From NCBI RefSeq assembly GCF_000186865.1, contig NW_008705572.1, forward strand, positions 455,384 to 519,383: 64,000 bases of DNA, in the 5' to 3' direction. The notes below the pieces were generated by a model. That model did no database searches. It was not told the DNA's origin and saw only the letters and a program-made list of their open reading frames with translations. This DNA comes from Aureococcus anophagefferens. Lineage: Eukaryota; Sar; Pelagophyceae; Pelagomonadales; Pelagomonadaceae. The stretch's first letter is position 1; every line of letters begins with the position of its first letter. The position numbers and the translations under genes are program-made. This document shows, one piece after another, positions 27,184-36,040 of the stretch.

Positions 27184-27550
27184 GGGTGCGAGGGCCGCGC
27201 GGCGCGGTGGAGGTGGCGGTGGCGGTAGGGGCGGCGCGGCGGCGGTGGCGGCGGCGCGGCGCGGTGGAGGTCGGCGGCGGCGGTGGCGGCGTAGGTGGCA
27301 CAAACTTGAGGGGGCCGAGTCGCGCGATCGAAGCCTCAGCCCCCAAAAAAGGGCCAAAACCAGCGTCTTCAGTCGGGCATGCCATCCCAGAACCAGCTCC
27401 GTCGGGGCAATCTCGCCGTTCACAGCTCCACGGAGGACTGCGCCTCGGCCCGACGACGTAGCTCGACGCATCGTGCCAATCCCCAGCCCTGGCGGACGGC
27501 GCCCGGCTGCCGATTTTGGCCAAAATTGAGGCTTGCCACAGACGACGAGT

Positions 27551-29041
27551 ATGGCGACCCCGGCATCGGAGGTCTTCGTGCAGAACGACAAGGGCACGGA
27601 GTACGTCGGCAGCGTGACGTGCTCGTCCATGAGCTTGCCGCCGAAGATCGTCTTCGACGAGTACTCGCGCGACCCCGAGGTGCTCGCGGCGAGCCGCTGG
27701 AAGGAGCGGCTCGAGTGGGGCGGCCGGTCCGTCGCGCTCGCGCCCTGCGAGGGCAAGGTGCCCGGCTTCCAGGCCTTCCTCGCGGGGCGGAAGAAGGCGG
27801 CCATCGCGACGTGCTGCGACGCGTCCGGCGAGCCCTACGCGGTGCTCGCGCTGCTGCCCGCGCCGCCGTCGGGCTTCGCCGGCGGAGGCCTGCCCGCGGC
27901 GTGCTTCGGGTCGCCCGACGGCGGCCGCAAGCGCGCGCGGCCCGAGGAGGACGGCGGCGACGCGGAAGCGCAGGTCCACAAGAAGCTCCGCGTCGACCTC
28001 TTCCTCGGCGGCGATCGCCGCGCGGCGCTCGTCGCGGGCCTCCCGCGGTGGACCGGCGACGCGTCGAAGCGCGCGCACGAGGACGCCATGGTCTTCCTCG
28101 ACGAGCGGGGCGGCAGCGTCTACTTCCAGGACGCGCGGCGCAAGTACAAGTTCTTCTGCGGCGCGGAGGGCCTCGCGCTGCTCGCGGGGCTCCTCGAGCG
28201 GACGCGCGTCGTCATGGCGAAGAACGAGGAGCTCCTGGCCCTCATGGACCCGCGGGAGTCGAAGCAGCTGTTGGAAGAAGGCAAGAAGATCTACGGCGAG
28301 AAGCCGAGCCTGCGCAAGTTCGACAAGAAGAAGGGCGACGGCCTCAACGTGACGTGGAGCGACGCCGAGTACGCGCACGTGGGCTTGCAGACGCAGTACC
28401 TGAAGCTCAAGTCCTTCCAGCGCTTCACGGAGACCTACAACCTCGTGGCGCGGGCCGCGGGCCGCGACGCGACGGCGCGCGACGTCTTCCTGAAGACGCC
28501 GGAGCTGCGCGTCGCGTCGCTCGGCGGCGGTCCGGCGTTCGAGGTCGACGCGCTCCGCGAGTACGTGCTCGCGCACGCGGAGGCCGCGCCGGACTTCCGC
28601 CTGTACTCCATCGACCTGCAGCCGGGCTGGAAGCCCTACGCGGAGGCGCTCGGCTGCGCCTTCGCGGCGCCGTTCGACGTCTTGGAGGCGTCGCCCGACG
28701 ACCTCGTCGCGGCCGCGGGCGGCAAGCCCGTGGACGTGCTCCTCGTGTCCTACCTGCTCATCTACTGCACGTCGGACCGCACGGCCGACTTCTTCCACAA
28801 CCTCCTCGCGCGCAAGCTCGCGAAGGTGCTGTTGATTTCGGAGCGGACGCACGACCAGGACATCGTCAAGCTCCTCGAGGCGCGCGGGCTCGCGGTCATC
28901 CCCCTCATGCCCCAGCGCAACGGCAACGACCAGCGCCAGCTCCTCGTCCTCCTCGCCGAGCACCGGCGGCCCCTCAAGGGCGAGGCCGACGCCTACCCGG
29001 ACCCCGTCTTCCCGAACGTGCCCTTCGCCCGCGGCACCTAA
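27551..29041 (+). CDS. SAM-dependent methyltransferase-like protein
   Basis: 496 aa from the ATG at 27551. The C-terminal part (about 315-480) has class I methyltransferase motifs: motif I LRVASLGGGPAFEVDAL, the acidic strand-2 end YSIDLQPGWKP, and VDVLLVSYLLIYCTS as motif IV, with LLISERTHDQD following. The N-terminal 120 residues contain AFLAGRKKAAIATCCDASG...YAVLALLPAP, which reminds me of a SPOC-type beta-barrel, but I am not sure. The middle is basic with KRARPEEDGG, possibly a nuclear signal, and a helix-rich stretch (LLALMDPRESKQLLEEGKKIY). A nuclear RNA or protein methyltransferase is plausible; no specific family is recognised. Confidence 0.65.
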   Translation: MATPASEVFVQNDKGTEYVGSVTCSSMSLPPKIVFDEYSRDPEVLAASRWKERLEWGGRSVALAPCEGKVPGFQAFLAGRKKAAIATCCDASGEPYAVLALLPAPPSGFAGGGLPAACFGSPDGGRKRARPEEDGGDAEAQVHKKLRVDLFLGGDRRAALVAGLPRWTGDASKRAHEDAMVFLDERGGSVYFQDARRKYKFFCGAEGLALLAGLLERTRVVMAKNEELLALMDPRESKQLLEEGKKIYGEKPSLRKFDKKKGDGLNVTWSDAEYAHVGLQTQYLKLKSFQRFTETYNLVARAAGRDATARDVFLKTPELRVASLGGGPAFEVDALREYVLAHAEAAPDFRLYSIDLQPGWKPYAEALGCAFAAPFDVLEASPDDLVAAAGGKPVDVLLVSYLLIYCTSDRTADFFHNLLARKLAKVLLISERTHDQDIVKLLEARGLAVIPLMPQRNGNDQRQLLVLLAEHRRPLKGEADAYPDPVFPNVPFARGT

Positions 29042-29180
29042 CTCGACCGTTCTCGTGTGTAGCGTGTTCTCAACGCCGAGTTCAGCCAACAAAAATCCCC
29101 GAACGCGCATACGTCATCGAGGGTCCTAGTTTGCCGAGCGGGTCGGCCGGGGTGAGGCGCGCGCGCCGCGCGGCGGCCGC

Positions 29181-29938
29181 TCACTTGCAGCAGCCGCTCT
29201 TGCCGCCGGAGCCGCCGGATTTGAGCTTCTGGCCCCCGGCCTGCTTGCCGCCCTCCGTCGGGATCCTCGCCGTGACCTCGCGCGCGATCGTCGTGAACGT
29301 CTCGGCGACGTTGACGTCGTTCTTCGCGGAGGTCTCGAGGAAGCGAACATTGTACTCCTCGGCGAGCCGTCGGCCCTCGTCCGCGGACACCTGCCGCGCG
29401 GACTCGTAGTCGCACTTGTTCGCCACGAGGATGCGATTCACCTGCGGGGGGGCGCGCGTCGCGGGGCCGGGCCGGCGTCGCGGCGTGGGGCGCCGCGCGT
29501 CCGCGCCTGGGCGTCGGCGTGGTCCGCGATCTGCGCCATCCAGGAGCGCACGGAGTTGAAGGTGCCCCGGTCCGTGATGTCGTAGACGAGCACGATGCCC
29601 TGCGCGCCGCGGAAGTAGGACCGCGTGATCGTCCGGAACTGCTCCTGGCCCGCGGTGTCCCAGATCTGGAGCTTGACGCGCTTCCCGTCGAGGTCCACGG
29701 TCTTGATCTTAAAGTCGATGCCGATGGTCGTGATGAACGTCGACGAGAACGTGTCGTTCGCGTAGCGCAGCAGCAGCGACGTCTTTCCCACGGCGGAGTC
29801 GCCGATCATCAGCAGCTTGATCTGGAGGTCGTAGGGGCGCGACGACCTAGGACGGGCGCTCCGCGCGCGCGCGGGCCGGGTCGAAAAAAGGAGGGGGCTC
29901 GCGGAAAGCCCCGGGACGCCGGAGGCGCGCGACGTCAT
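29181..29938 (-). CDS. Rab8/Rab1-type small GTPase, paralogue, one GC-AG intron
   Basis: Exons (minus strand) 29938..29507 and 29441..29181 give 230 aa. The GTPase core is nearly identical to the gene at 3917: [38 protein letters not shown]. The 65-nt intron lies between DAQ and VNR; it starts GCGCGG and ends CGCAG, so GC-AG. The paralogue's intron is at a different site (after IVL), so at least one was gained after duplication. The N-terminus from the ATG at 29938 is 35 residues longer than usual and of low quality; a short first exon joined at the CTAG near 29855 is possible. The C-terminus is GCCK, not the usual CC or CxC, so prenylation may be altered. Role: vesicle transport. Confidence 0.87.
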
Positions 29939-30224
29939 CCCGCACGCCGCCGCTCCGTCACGGGGGGAGGGACGGTCGGCGCTCCGCGGGTCGAGGGAGG
30001 CGCGCAGCGAGGACCGGCGCGACGACGGACGGACTAGAGGACCGGGCGCCGACGACGGGCACGCGCGACGGGCGCCGAGGCGACAGGATTATTTCCTGCG
30101 TCGTGGAGAGCGCAGGGCTGCCTCGCGATGCACTTTCGAAATGGTGCAAGAAGCAGCAAATCAAATCACCGGGCAGCCGCCCCACTTTTTGATTCTCGGG
30201 GCATGCCCAACCAAGTCCGCAATC

Positions 30225-30994
30225 ATGTCGAGCGCGTTCAATCCCTTTTCGTGGTCGCAGCGCGTCTCCCGCGTCTCCGCGTGCAGTCCAAAACCTGGCA
30301 GTCCAAAACCTGGCAGTCCAAAACCTGGCAGTCCAAACACACCGCGCCGCGCAGGTCCCGCAAGCTCGCATGCCTCGCCTTCGTGTCGCTCGCCACGACC
30401 ATCTTCATGGCGGGCTCCGCGGGCGCCACGACCTGGACGAGCTACTTGTGGAGTAGGAAGGACGAGGACATCACGGTGGAGGTCTCGCTCTGGCACACGT
30501 CGTCGACGACGGTGCACACGGGCGACGACGACAACGAGTCGGACTTCGTCATGGTCCGCAACGCGATCGACGACGACTTCGTGAACCTCAAGGCCATCAA
30601 GGCCAACCGCGGCACGACGCTCGCGGCCATGATCATCGGCTTCTTCCCCACGGTGTTGTACGCATACGAAGCGGTCACAAACCGGCGCCTCGTCAAGTGC
30701 GAGGCCGCGTCGGGCGCCGCGTGGCTCCTCGCGGGGCTCATCGCCTTCGCGGGGAGCGGGTACTGGGAGGCCCGGGCCAAGAACAACCCCTTCATGAAGG
30801 AGAACGACGACTACGACGAGGAGATCCCCTGCCACTTCGGCTGCGACCTCGAGTTCATCGCCGCGGCCATGTCCATCGCCGTCGGCGGGTTGATGCTCGC
30901 GTACACGCGCGTCGCCGTGGAGAAGAACTACGCCAAGCCCCCGACGACCGACGCGCCGCCCAAGGAGGGCCTCGCCGGGGACACCGCGGTCTAA
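30225..30994 (+). CDS. Four-helix membrane protein (tetraspan-like), one intron
   Basis: Exons 30225..30280 and 30355..30994 give 231 aa. The first exon encodes MSSAFNPFSWSQRVSRVSA; the 74-nt intron (GTGCAG...GCGCAG) is in phase. Four hydrophobic helices follow: LACLAFVSLATTIFMAG, LAAMIIGFFPTVLYAY, WLLAGLIAFAGSGYW and FIAAAMSIAVGGLMLAY. A first loop of about 60 residues with WTSYLW and a short second loop resemble claudin/PMP22-type topology, but no diagnostic W-GLW-C-C motif is present. The unspliced frame is also open from an ATG at 30128 and would insert three QSKTW repeats; I prefer the spliced form because its N-terminus looks natural and the phase fits. Function unknown. Confidence 0.68.
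30286..30337 (+). repeat. 15-bp minisatellite inside an intron
   Basis: Three perfect copies of GTCCAAAACCTGGCA at 30286-30300, 30301-30315 and 30316-30330, plus a partial fourth. Because the unit is 15 bp the unspliced frame stays open through it. Confidence 0.9.
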
Positions 30995-31138
30995 ATTTGA
31001 TGGAAGTGCACCTTGAAGATCAAACGATCCGAAACGGCTATCGACGAATGTTCACGCATAGGTGACGCCGGACGCTCTGGGCTCCAGAGGAGCTCCGCCG
31101 GTTTCTTTCGTCGGCGCGCGCCGACCCCGCGGGTCGCC

Positions 31139-32956
31139 ATGGCCCTGGCGATGATCGGGGGCCTGCGGAGCGCCATCGGGTCGAAGATGGCCCAGCTCAA
31201 GGCCGCCGCCGGCGACGCCCAGCGGCGCGACGACGGCTACGTGAGCTTCGGCGACCTCGAGCTCGGGGAGCGCATCGGCGTCGGGGCCTTCGCGTCGGTC
31301 TACGCGGCGACGTCCCTGAGCACGCGGCGCAAGTACGCCGTCAAGGTCGTCGCGCTCCGCGGCGGCGGGCGCAACGCGGCCAAGGACGCGGCGCTGCTCC
31401 GCGCCGAGGGCCGCATGCTCCGGACGCTGCACCACCCGAGCGTCATCTCCTGCTACGACGTCGTCGACGACCCGGGCGAGCGGTCGTCCATCGTCCTCGA
31501 GCTCTGCGAGGGCGGCGAGCTCCTGGAGCGCATCGTCGAGTCCGCGAACCACCACTTCTCCGAGGCCGGCGCGCGCCAGGCCGCGCGGACGCTCCTCAGC
31601 GCCGTCGCCCACATCCACGACCACGCCATCTGCCACTGCGACCTCAAGCCCGAGAACCTGCTCCTCAAGTCGAAGAGCACGGACTACGACTGCAAGGTCG
31701 CGGATTTCGGGCTCGCCAAGGTCCTCAAGGGCCCGAACGCGCTGGGCCTCGCGTCCATCCAGGGCACGGACGAGTACATGGCGCCCGAGGTCTTGGCCCT
31801 CGAGCGCACCAAGGGCGCGCCGCGCTACGGCCTCAAGGCCGACGCCTGGGCCTGCGGCGCGATCGTCCACGCGCTCCTCTTCGGCTACCTGCCCTGGCCC
31901 ACGAGCGACCGCAAAACCATGGTCGACGCCATCCTCGCGCCCGAGGCCCTCGAGTTCTCCAGCGACGAGCGCACCAAGGTCTCCGCCGAGGCCCTCCACC
32001 TCGTCGCGGGCCTCCTCGACCGCGACCCGACGCGGCGCCTCGGCGCGCGGGACGCGCTCGCGACGGCGTGGTTCGACCTCGACGCCGCGCCGCTCAAGGC
32101 GCGGCGCCTCGTCGGGTCGACGAACAACCTGCGCGAGGCCCTGGACATTCGCAAGTGGCGCACGCTCGGGGGCCTGCTGCCGCGCGCCGAGTCGCTCGAC
32201 GAGATCACCTTCGAGGTCGAGGCCGCGTCGTCGCGCGGCTCCGAGGACGTGGGCCCGGCGGCGCGGTCGCCGCCGAAGACGGCCCTCGTCGGCCGCTCCG
32301 AGCTCCAGTCCTTCCGCGACTCGCGCCGCGCGTCGGACGCGGCCGCGGCGGCCGCCGCGCGGCGGCCGTCGTTCCGCGGCGAGGTCAGCCTCCGCCAGCA
32401 GGTCCTCGGCGCCGCGGCGCGCGCGTCGTCGCGGCCCCTCGACGCCGCGTCGTCGACGTCGTCGACGAACTCCGCGCGGCGCAAGGTGTCGTTCCGCGAC
32501 GACGCGCGGCGACCGTCGCGCGGCGACGACGGCGCGGCCGCGCCCGCGGCCGGCGCCGGCGGCGACCCCGCGGCCGGCGGCGACCTCGCGGCCCGCGACT
32601 CCTGGGAGCGCGAGGACGACGACGCCGCCGCGCGCGCCGCGGCGCCCGCGCCGCGGCCCCGGCCCGGGCGGCGGCAGCGCGCGACCGTCATCGTGCCCTG
32701 GCTCGGCCACCTCCAGACCGGCGGGCCCGCCCCGAAGCTCCACCTCGACATGTCCGGCATCAAGCCGTCGCCGCCGTCGAGCCCCGCGGACCGGCCGCCG
32801 CCGGACCACCGCCGGCTCTGGCGCAAGGGCGGCGGCGGCTCCACGCCGCCGGGCAGCCCCAACGACGCGCCGCCGCCGGACCACGCCAAGAAGCACCTCT
32901 CGAGCCCCGACTCCGTCACGGAGAGCGACGCGGGCAGCGAACCCCGGAGCGCGTAA
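31139..32956 (+). CDS. CAMK-like protein kinase with HCD in place of HRD
   Basis: 605 aa from the ATG at 31139; the frame is open upstream only to a TTG. Kinase domain about residues 33-300: glycine loop IGVGAFASVYAA, Lys in KYAVKVVAL, catalytic loop HCDLKPENLLL near 166, DFGLAKVL, and a GTDEYMAPEVL activation segment. The Arg that precedes the catalytic Asp in most kinases is Cys (non-RD), so activation-loop phosphorylation may not be needed. All catalytic residues are otherwise present. Residues 320-605 are Ser/Arg/Pro-rich and disordered, with RRPSFRGE, RRKVSFRDD and PPSSP sites. No calmodulin or EF-hand segment is obvious. The upstream region holds AAGTGCACCTTGAAG (31004-31018), a recurring promoter-type motif. 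Confidence 0.88.
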   Translation: MALAMIGGLRSAIGSKMAQLKAAAGDAQRRDDGYVSFGDLELGERIGVGAFASVYAATSLSTRRKYAVKVVALRGGGRNAAKDAALLRAEGRMLRTLHHPSVISCYDVVDDPGERSSIVLELCEGGELLERIVESANHHFSEAGARQAARTLLSAVAHIHDHAICHCDLKPENLLLKSKSTDYDCKVADFGLAKVLKGPNALGLASIQGTDEYMAPEVLALERTKGAPRYGLKADAWACGAIVHALLFGYLPWPTSDRKTMVDAILAPEALEFSSDERTKVSAEALHLVAGLLDRDPTRRLGARDALATAWFDLDAAPLKARRLVGSTNNLREALDIRKWRTLGGLLPRAESLDEITFEVEAASSRGSEDVGPAARSPPKTALVGRSELQSFRDSRRASDAAAAAAARRPSFRGEVSLRQQVLGAAARASSRPLDAASSTSSTNSARRKVSFRDDARRPSRGDDGAAAPAAGAGGDPAAGGDLAARDSWEREDDDAAARAAAPAPRPRPGRRQRATVIVPWLGHLQTGGPAPKLHLDMSGIKPSPPSSPADRPPPDHRRLWRKGGGGSTPPGSPNDAPPPDHAKKHLSSPDSVTESDAGSEPRSA

Positions 32957-32999
32957 CGTTACTTTTCGAGTGGGGCGGCTGGGGAGGGGGGGATAGTTC

Positions 33000-33071
33000 G
33001 TGGGAACTTTAGTCTGTGGGAACTTTAGATTGAAGTTTAAAGTCGCCAAGGCCAAGTACGACTCGCCCGCG
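33000..33071. repeat. 16-bp-period repeat and left copy of a 28-bp dispersed repeat
   Basis: GTGGGAACTTTAG occurs at 33000-33012 and 33016-33028. Next, 33044-33071 is a 28-bp sequence (CGCCAAGGCCAAGTACGACT...) that recurs in direct orientation at 34400-34427 with one difference. The DNA from 33044 to the TAA at 33114 reads like the end of a protein (AKAKYDSPASKRSIPG) but has no start, so it may be a gene remnant. Confidence 0.7.
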
Positions 33072-33122
33072 AGCAAGCGCAGCATCCCGGGCTCGGGCGA
33101 CGACGCGGCGTAAAGACTTAGG

Positions 33123-34175
33123 CTATGCTCGCGCGTCGAGGCCCGCGAGCAACTCTATGGCTCCCTCGTGGCCCTTGGCAGCGGCGCGCTCGAACCAGTA
33201 TCTGGCTTTGCCGAGGTCGACTTCCGTGCCTTCTCCGTCCCTGTAACACATGCCAAGGTTGAGCTCTCCCATGGTATAGCCTTGATCAGCCGCGAGCGCG
33301 TAGTACCGGAACGCTTCTTCGAATTTCTTCGCAGAATAAAGTAAAATCCCTACCTTGTTTTGTCCGAACGCGTCGCCCCGATCTGCGGCCGTGCGAAACA
33401 GCTGCATCGCCTTCTTCTTATCCAGCTTGACGCCACTTCCATTCTCGTGAAAAAAACCAAGTCGTACCATAGCGTCCACGTCCCCGAGCTCCACGGCGCG
33501 CTTCCAAATTTTTGCGGCTTTCTTGTCGGATTTCACGAGGCCCAATCCACCGAAATGGTACGCACTTCCCAAAGCCGTAATCGCTTCCGGCACCTCGTTC
33601 TCCACATGGCGGCGAAGAAGCGCGAGTTCTTCCGCGGGATCATTTGGGCACGGTAGACGACAGAGGGGACACGCGTCGAAGCCGATCTTGTCCTGGCACG
33701 ATCGGCAGACCCTCCTGCAGCAGCAGGTGCGAAACACGAGCGGAGTATTCACGTCCCACTCCTCGAGGCAGATCGGGCACCGCGACCCAAACCGCGCCGA
33801 CGCCGGCTCGGGCTCCGGGTTCGCCTCGCGCCGCGAGCGGGCCGCCTCGTGTTCCGCCGCGATGCGCGCGCGGACCTCGTCGGCGTGCGACCGCGGCGCG
33901 GGGCCGTAGAACACGTCCCGCGGCGGCGACGGTGGGGGCGTCGGCGCCTCGGCCCGCGCCGCCTCCGCGGCCTGGATCTTCTTGCAGACCTTCCGATGGC
34001 CCCGGTCGCGCCAGTCGATGCGTTGGCAGTCCGTCGAACAGTAGGCCGTCGTGCCGCAACCTTTACAGGGCCGGGCATCCTTCTTCCCGCAAATCGTGCA
34101 TATGTTGAGCGCCAGCTTCGTACGGGTTTTTCGCGCCTCGTACTCTCGCTTCTTCTTGATCAATTCCGGGTCCAT
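33123..34175 (-). CDS. MYND-finger, RING-like and Sel1-repeat protein
   Basis: 350 aa, ATG at 34175. Order: a MYND-type zinc finger at about residues 26-64 (CTICGKKDARPCKGCGTTAY, ending HRKVC); a Pro-rich linker; a RING-like finger at about 133-172 (CPICLEEW...CCCRRVCRSCQDK...CPLC); then Sel1-like repeats from about 190 to 345 (AYHFGGLGLVKSDKKAAKIW, GFFHENGSGVKLDKKKAM, GMCYRDGEGTEVDLGKAR). Such proteins are usually ubiquitin ligases or adaptors. Codon use is less GC-extreme than in neighbours. The next gene on the left-going strand (34506-35879) shares the RING-Sel1 half, so the two are tandem paralogues. A 28-bp direct repeat brackets this gene. Confidence 0.88.
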   Translation of the reverse strand: MDPELIKKKREYEARKTRTKLALNICTICGKKDARPCKGCGTTAYCSTDCQRIDWRDRGHRKVCKKIQAAEAARAEAPTPPPSPPRDVFYGPAPRSHADEVRARIAAEHEAARSRREANPEPEPASARFGSRCPICLEEWDVNTPLVFRTCCCRRVCRSCQDKIGFDACPLCRLPCPNDPAEELALLRRHVENEVPEAITALGSAYHFGGLGLVKSDKKAAKIWKRAVELGDVDAMVRLGFFHENGSGVKLDKKKAMQLFRTAADRGDAFGQNKVGILLYSAKKFEEAFRYYALAADQGYTMGELNLGMCYRDGEGTEVDLGKARYWFERAAAKGHEGAIELLAGLDARA

Positions 34176-34505
34176 GGCCTCTGACGCGCGTCCTCTCGCT
34201 CCTCAGGCGCAAAGGCAAAATCGCTCAAAATCTTACCCAGGCCTAAGCCCACCCCTACTTGAGTAGAGCATCGCGTTCATGTCGATCTCCGTGCCCTCGG
34301 CGGCGGCATCGTCGTCCTTGCGCCAGGCGGGCTTGGCGTTGAGGAATGCGAGGCACCAGACCGCGAAGGTCGGCGCGGAGCGGAACGCGGCGACGACGAC
34401 GCCAAGGCCAAGCACGACTCGCCCGCGCAACTTAGACGGCGCCGCGTGCCTCTGCTATGTTGTCCCTCACCGCGCCCGGCCACGCGCGTGGACCCTTAAG
34501 CCGCG
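34176..34505 (-). pseudogene. Intergenic stretch with a membrane-protein C-terminal fragment and right copy of the 28-bp repeat
   Basis: On the minus strand 34430-34233 reads as GRVVLGLGVVVAAFRSAP, TFAVWCLAFLNAKPAWRKDDD and TEIDMNAMLYSS: a hydrophobic segment and acidic tail that look like the end of a transporter. It has no ATG and no upstream partner, so I read it as a remnant or a fragment carried in with a duplication. Its 5' part overlaps the 28-bp direct repeat at 34400-34427. Nothing else is seen here. Confidence 0.4.
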
Positions 34506-35879
34506 CTAGTCCTCGATCTCGACGAGCGACGACCCCAGGTCCGCGAGCTTGGCGCGCGCGTCGTCGTAGCCCTTGCCCGCGGCGTTCGCGAGGAGGCGCT
34601 TCGCCTCGCGCGTGTCCTGCGGGACGCCGCCGGCGCCGTCGAGGTGGAGGTCCGCGAGGTGGTACTCGGCCTCGGCGTAGCCGCGGCCCGCGGCGTCGCG
34701 GACGAGCGCGACGGCCTCGGGCGTCGGGCCGTCGCTCGCGATGGACAGCGACAGGAAGAGCACGGTCTCGGCGTTGCACTTCGTGCGGACGTCGTGGTCC
34801 TGGGCCGCGGCGCGGCGCCAGAAGGCCAGGGCCTTGGCCTTGTTCTGCCTGACGCCGTCGCCGTCGTCGTAGGCGTACGCGAGCGAGAAGCACGCGTCCG
34901 CGTCGCCGAGCTCCGCGGCGCGCTTGTAGAGCTTCGCGGCCTTCTTGAGGTTGACGGCGATCTCCCAGTTGCCGGCCTGGTACGCCCGGGCGAGGTGGCG
35001 GATGGCGACGGCGTCCTCGCGCTCGACGTTCCGCCGGACCATCGCGAGCTCCTCGGCCATCGTCGTCGGCTGCGCCGCGAGGCAGAGCGGGCACTTGGCC
35101 GTGCGCGACACCAATTCGTCGTGGCAGGCCATGCAGATCGTGCGGGAGCAGCACGGCCGGTAGCCGTCGTTCTCGTTCACGTCCCACGCCTTGAGGCACA
35201 CGGGGCACGCGCCGGCGCGCTCGTAGGACACGGCCGCGGGCTCGGGCGCGGCGGCCGCCGCCGGCGCCTCGGCCGCGCGCGCGCGCGCGGCCCGGAGCCG
35301 CTCGCGCTCCGCGACCGCGCGACCGCGACCCGTCGTCTCGCCGCCGGGCGGCGCGGCGGCGAGCGGTTCGGCGAGCGGCGCCGCGTCGTCGGCGTCGTCG
35401 TCGGAGGGGACGCTCGCCGTCGGGCGCGGGTCGACGACGCCCGGGGGACGCTCGGCGACGAACCGGGGCGCGGGCGCCGCGCCGTCGTCCCCGAGGCGGC
35501 GGCGGCGGCGGTCCGCGAGCGAGGGGCCCTCGGCCGCCGGCGCGCGGGCGCTCGGGGCGAAGTAGGCCGAGAAGGCCGACGTCGCCGCGGCGCCGAGCGC
35601 GGGGGGCGCGTCGACCGCGGGGGGCGCGTCGACCGCGGGGGGCGCGTCGACCGCGTCCTCGACGGCGACGGCGGCCTCGGGGTCCGCGGCCGGCGGGTCG
35701 GCCGTCTCGGCGATCGCGGCGGCGGCCTTGTTGCCGCGGACGAAAAACACTTCGCCCGTTTCCAGGTCTTCTTCGTAGTAGCCGTCCTCAGCGGGAGGCG
35801 GGGTCGACGGAGTCGGCGGTGTTGGCGGAGCTGGAGGAGGTGGCGGCGGAGGCGGCGGTGGTGGTGGTGGCTCTGTCAT
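34506..35879 (-). CDS. RING-like and Sel1-repeat protein with Pro-rich N-terminus
   Basis: 457 aa from the ATG at 35879, placed where a Pro run begins (MTEPPPPP, about 13 Pro). A longer frame upstream to 36002 lacks coding character. Residues 60-240 are low-complexity, including three copies of VDAPPA from an 18-bp tandem repeat (35600-35655). A RING-like finger at about 260-300 (CPVCLKAWDVNENDGYRPCC...CPLC) precedes Sel1 repeats from about 320 (AYQAGNWEIAVNLKKAAKLY, AYAYDDGDGVRQNKAKALAF, DLHLDGAGGVPQDTREAKRL). It shares the RING-Sel1 half and the LALVRRNVE-type linker with the gene at 33123-34175 but lacks its MYND finger. Probably a ubiquitin ligase or adaptor. Confidence 0.83.
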   Translation of the reverse strand: MTEPPPPPPPPPPPPPAPPTPPTPSTPPPAEDGYYEEDLETGEVFFVRGNKAAAAIAETADPPAADPEAAVAVEDAVDAPPAVDAPPAVDAPPALGAAATSAFSAYFAPSARAPAAEGPSLADRRRRRLGDDGAAPAPRFVAERPPGVVDPRPTASVPSDDDADDAAPLAEPLAAAPPGGETTGRGRAVAERERLRAARARAAEAPAAAAAPEPAAVSYERAGACPVCLKAWDVNENDGYRPCCSRTICMACHDELVSRTAKCPLCLAAQPTTMAEELAMVRRNVEREDAVAIRHLARAYQAGNWEIAVNLKKAAKLYKRAAELGDADACFSLAYAYDDGDGVRQNKAKALAFWRRAAAQDHDVRTKCNAETVLFLSLSIASDGPTPEAVALVRDAAGRGYAEAEYHLADLHLDGAGGVPQDTREAKRLLANAAGKGYDDARAKLADLGSSLVEIED

Positions 35880-36040
35880 GGTCGTGGGTTTGTGACTCTG
35901 TACGACGCGTGTGTCGATGGACCAGGTGTGTCGGAAATCGCCGCGGCGCCGGTCTCGATGGCCTCCCTTTAGAGGCTTTGGTCGAAATCGGCGAGTGTCC
36001 ACAAGCGCCCAGCCAGACCCAGCGGTGCCACCTGCAGGCG

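Noticed and set aside
30128..30994. Unspliced reading of the tetraspan gene from the ATG at 30128
   Set aside because: It would translate a 15-bp minisatellite and a poor N-terminus; splicing at 30281-30354 is in phase and gives a natural start. Kept as the alternative.
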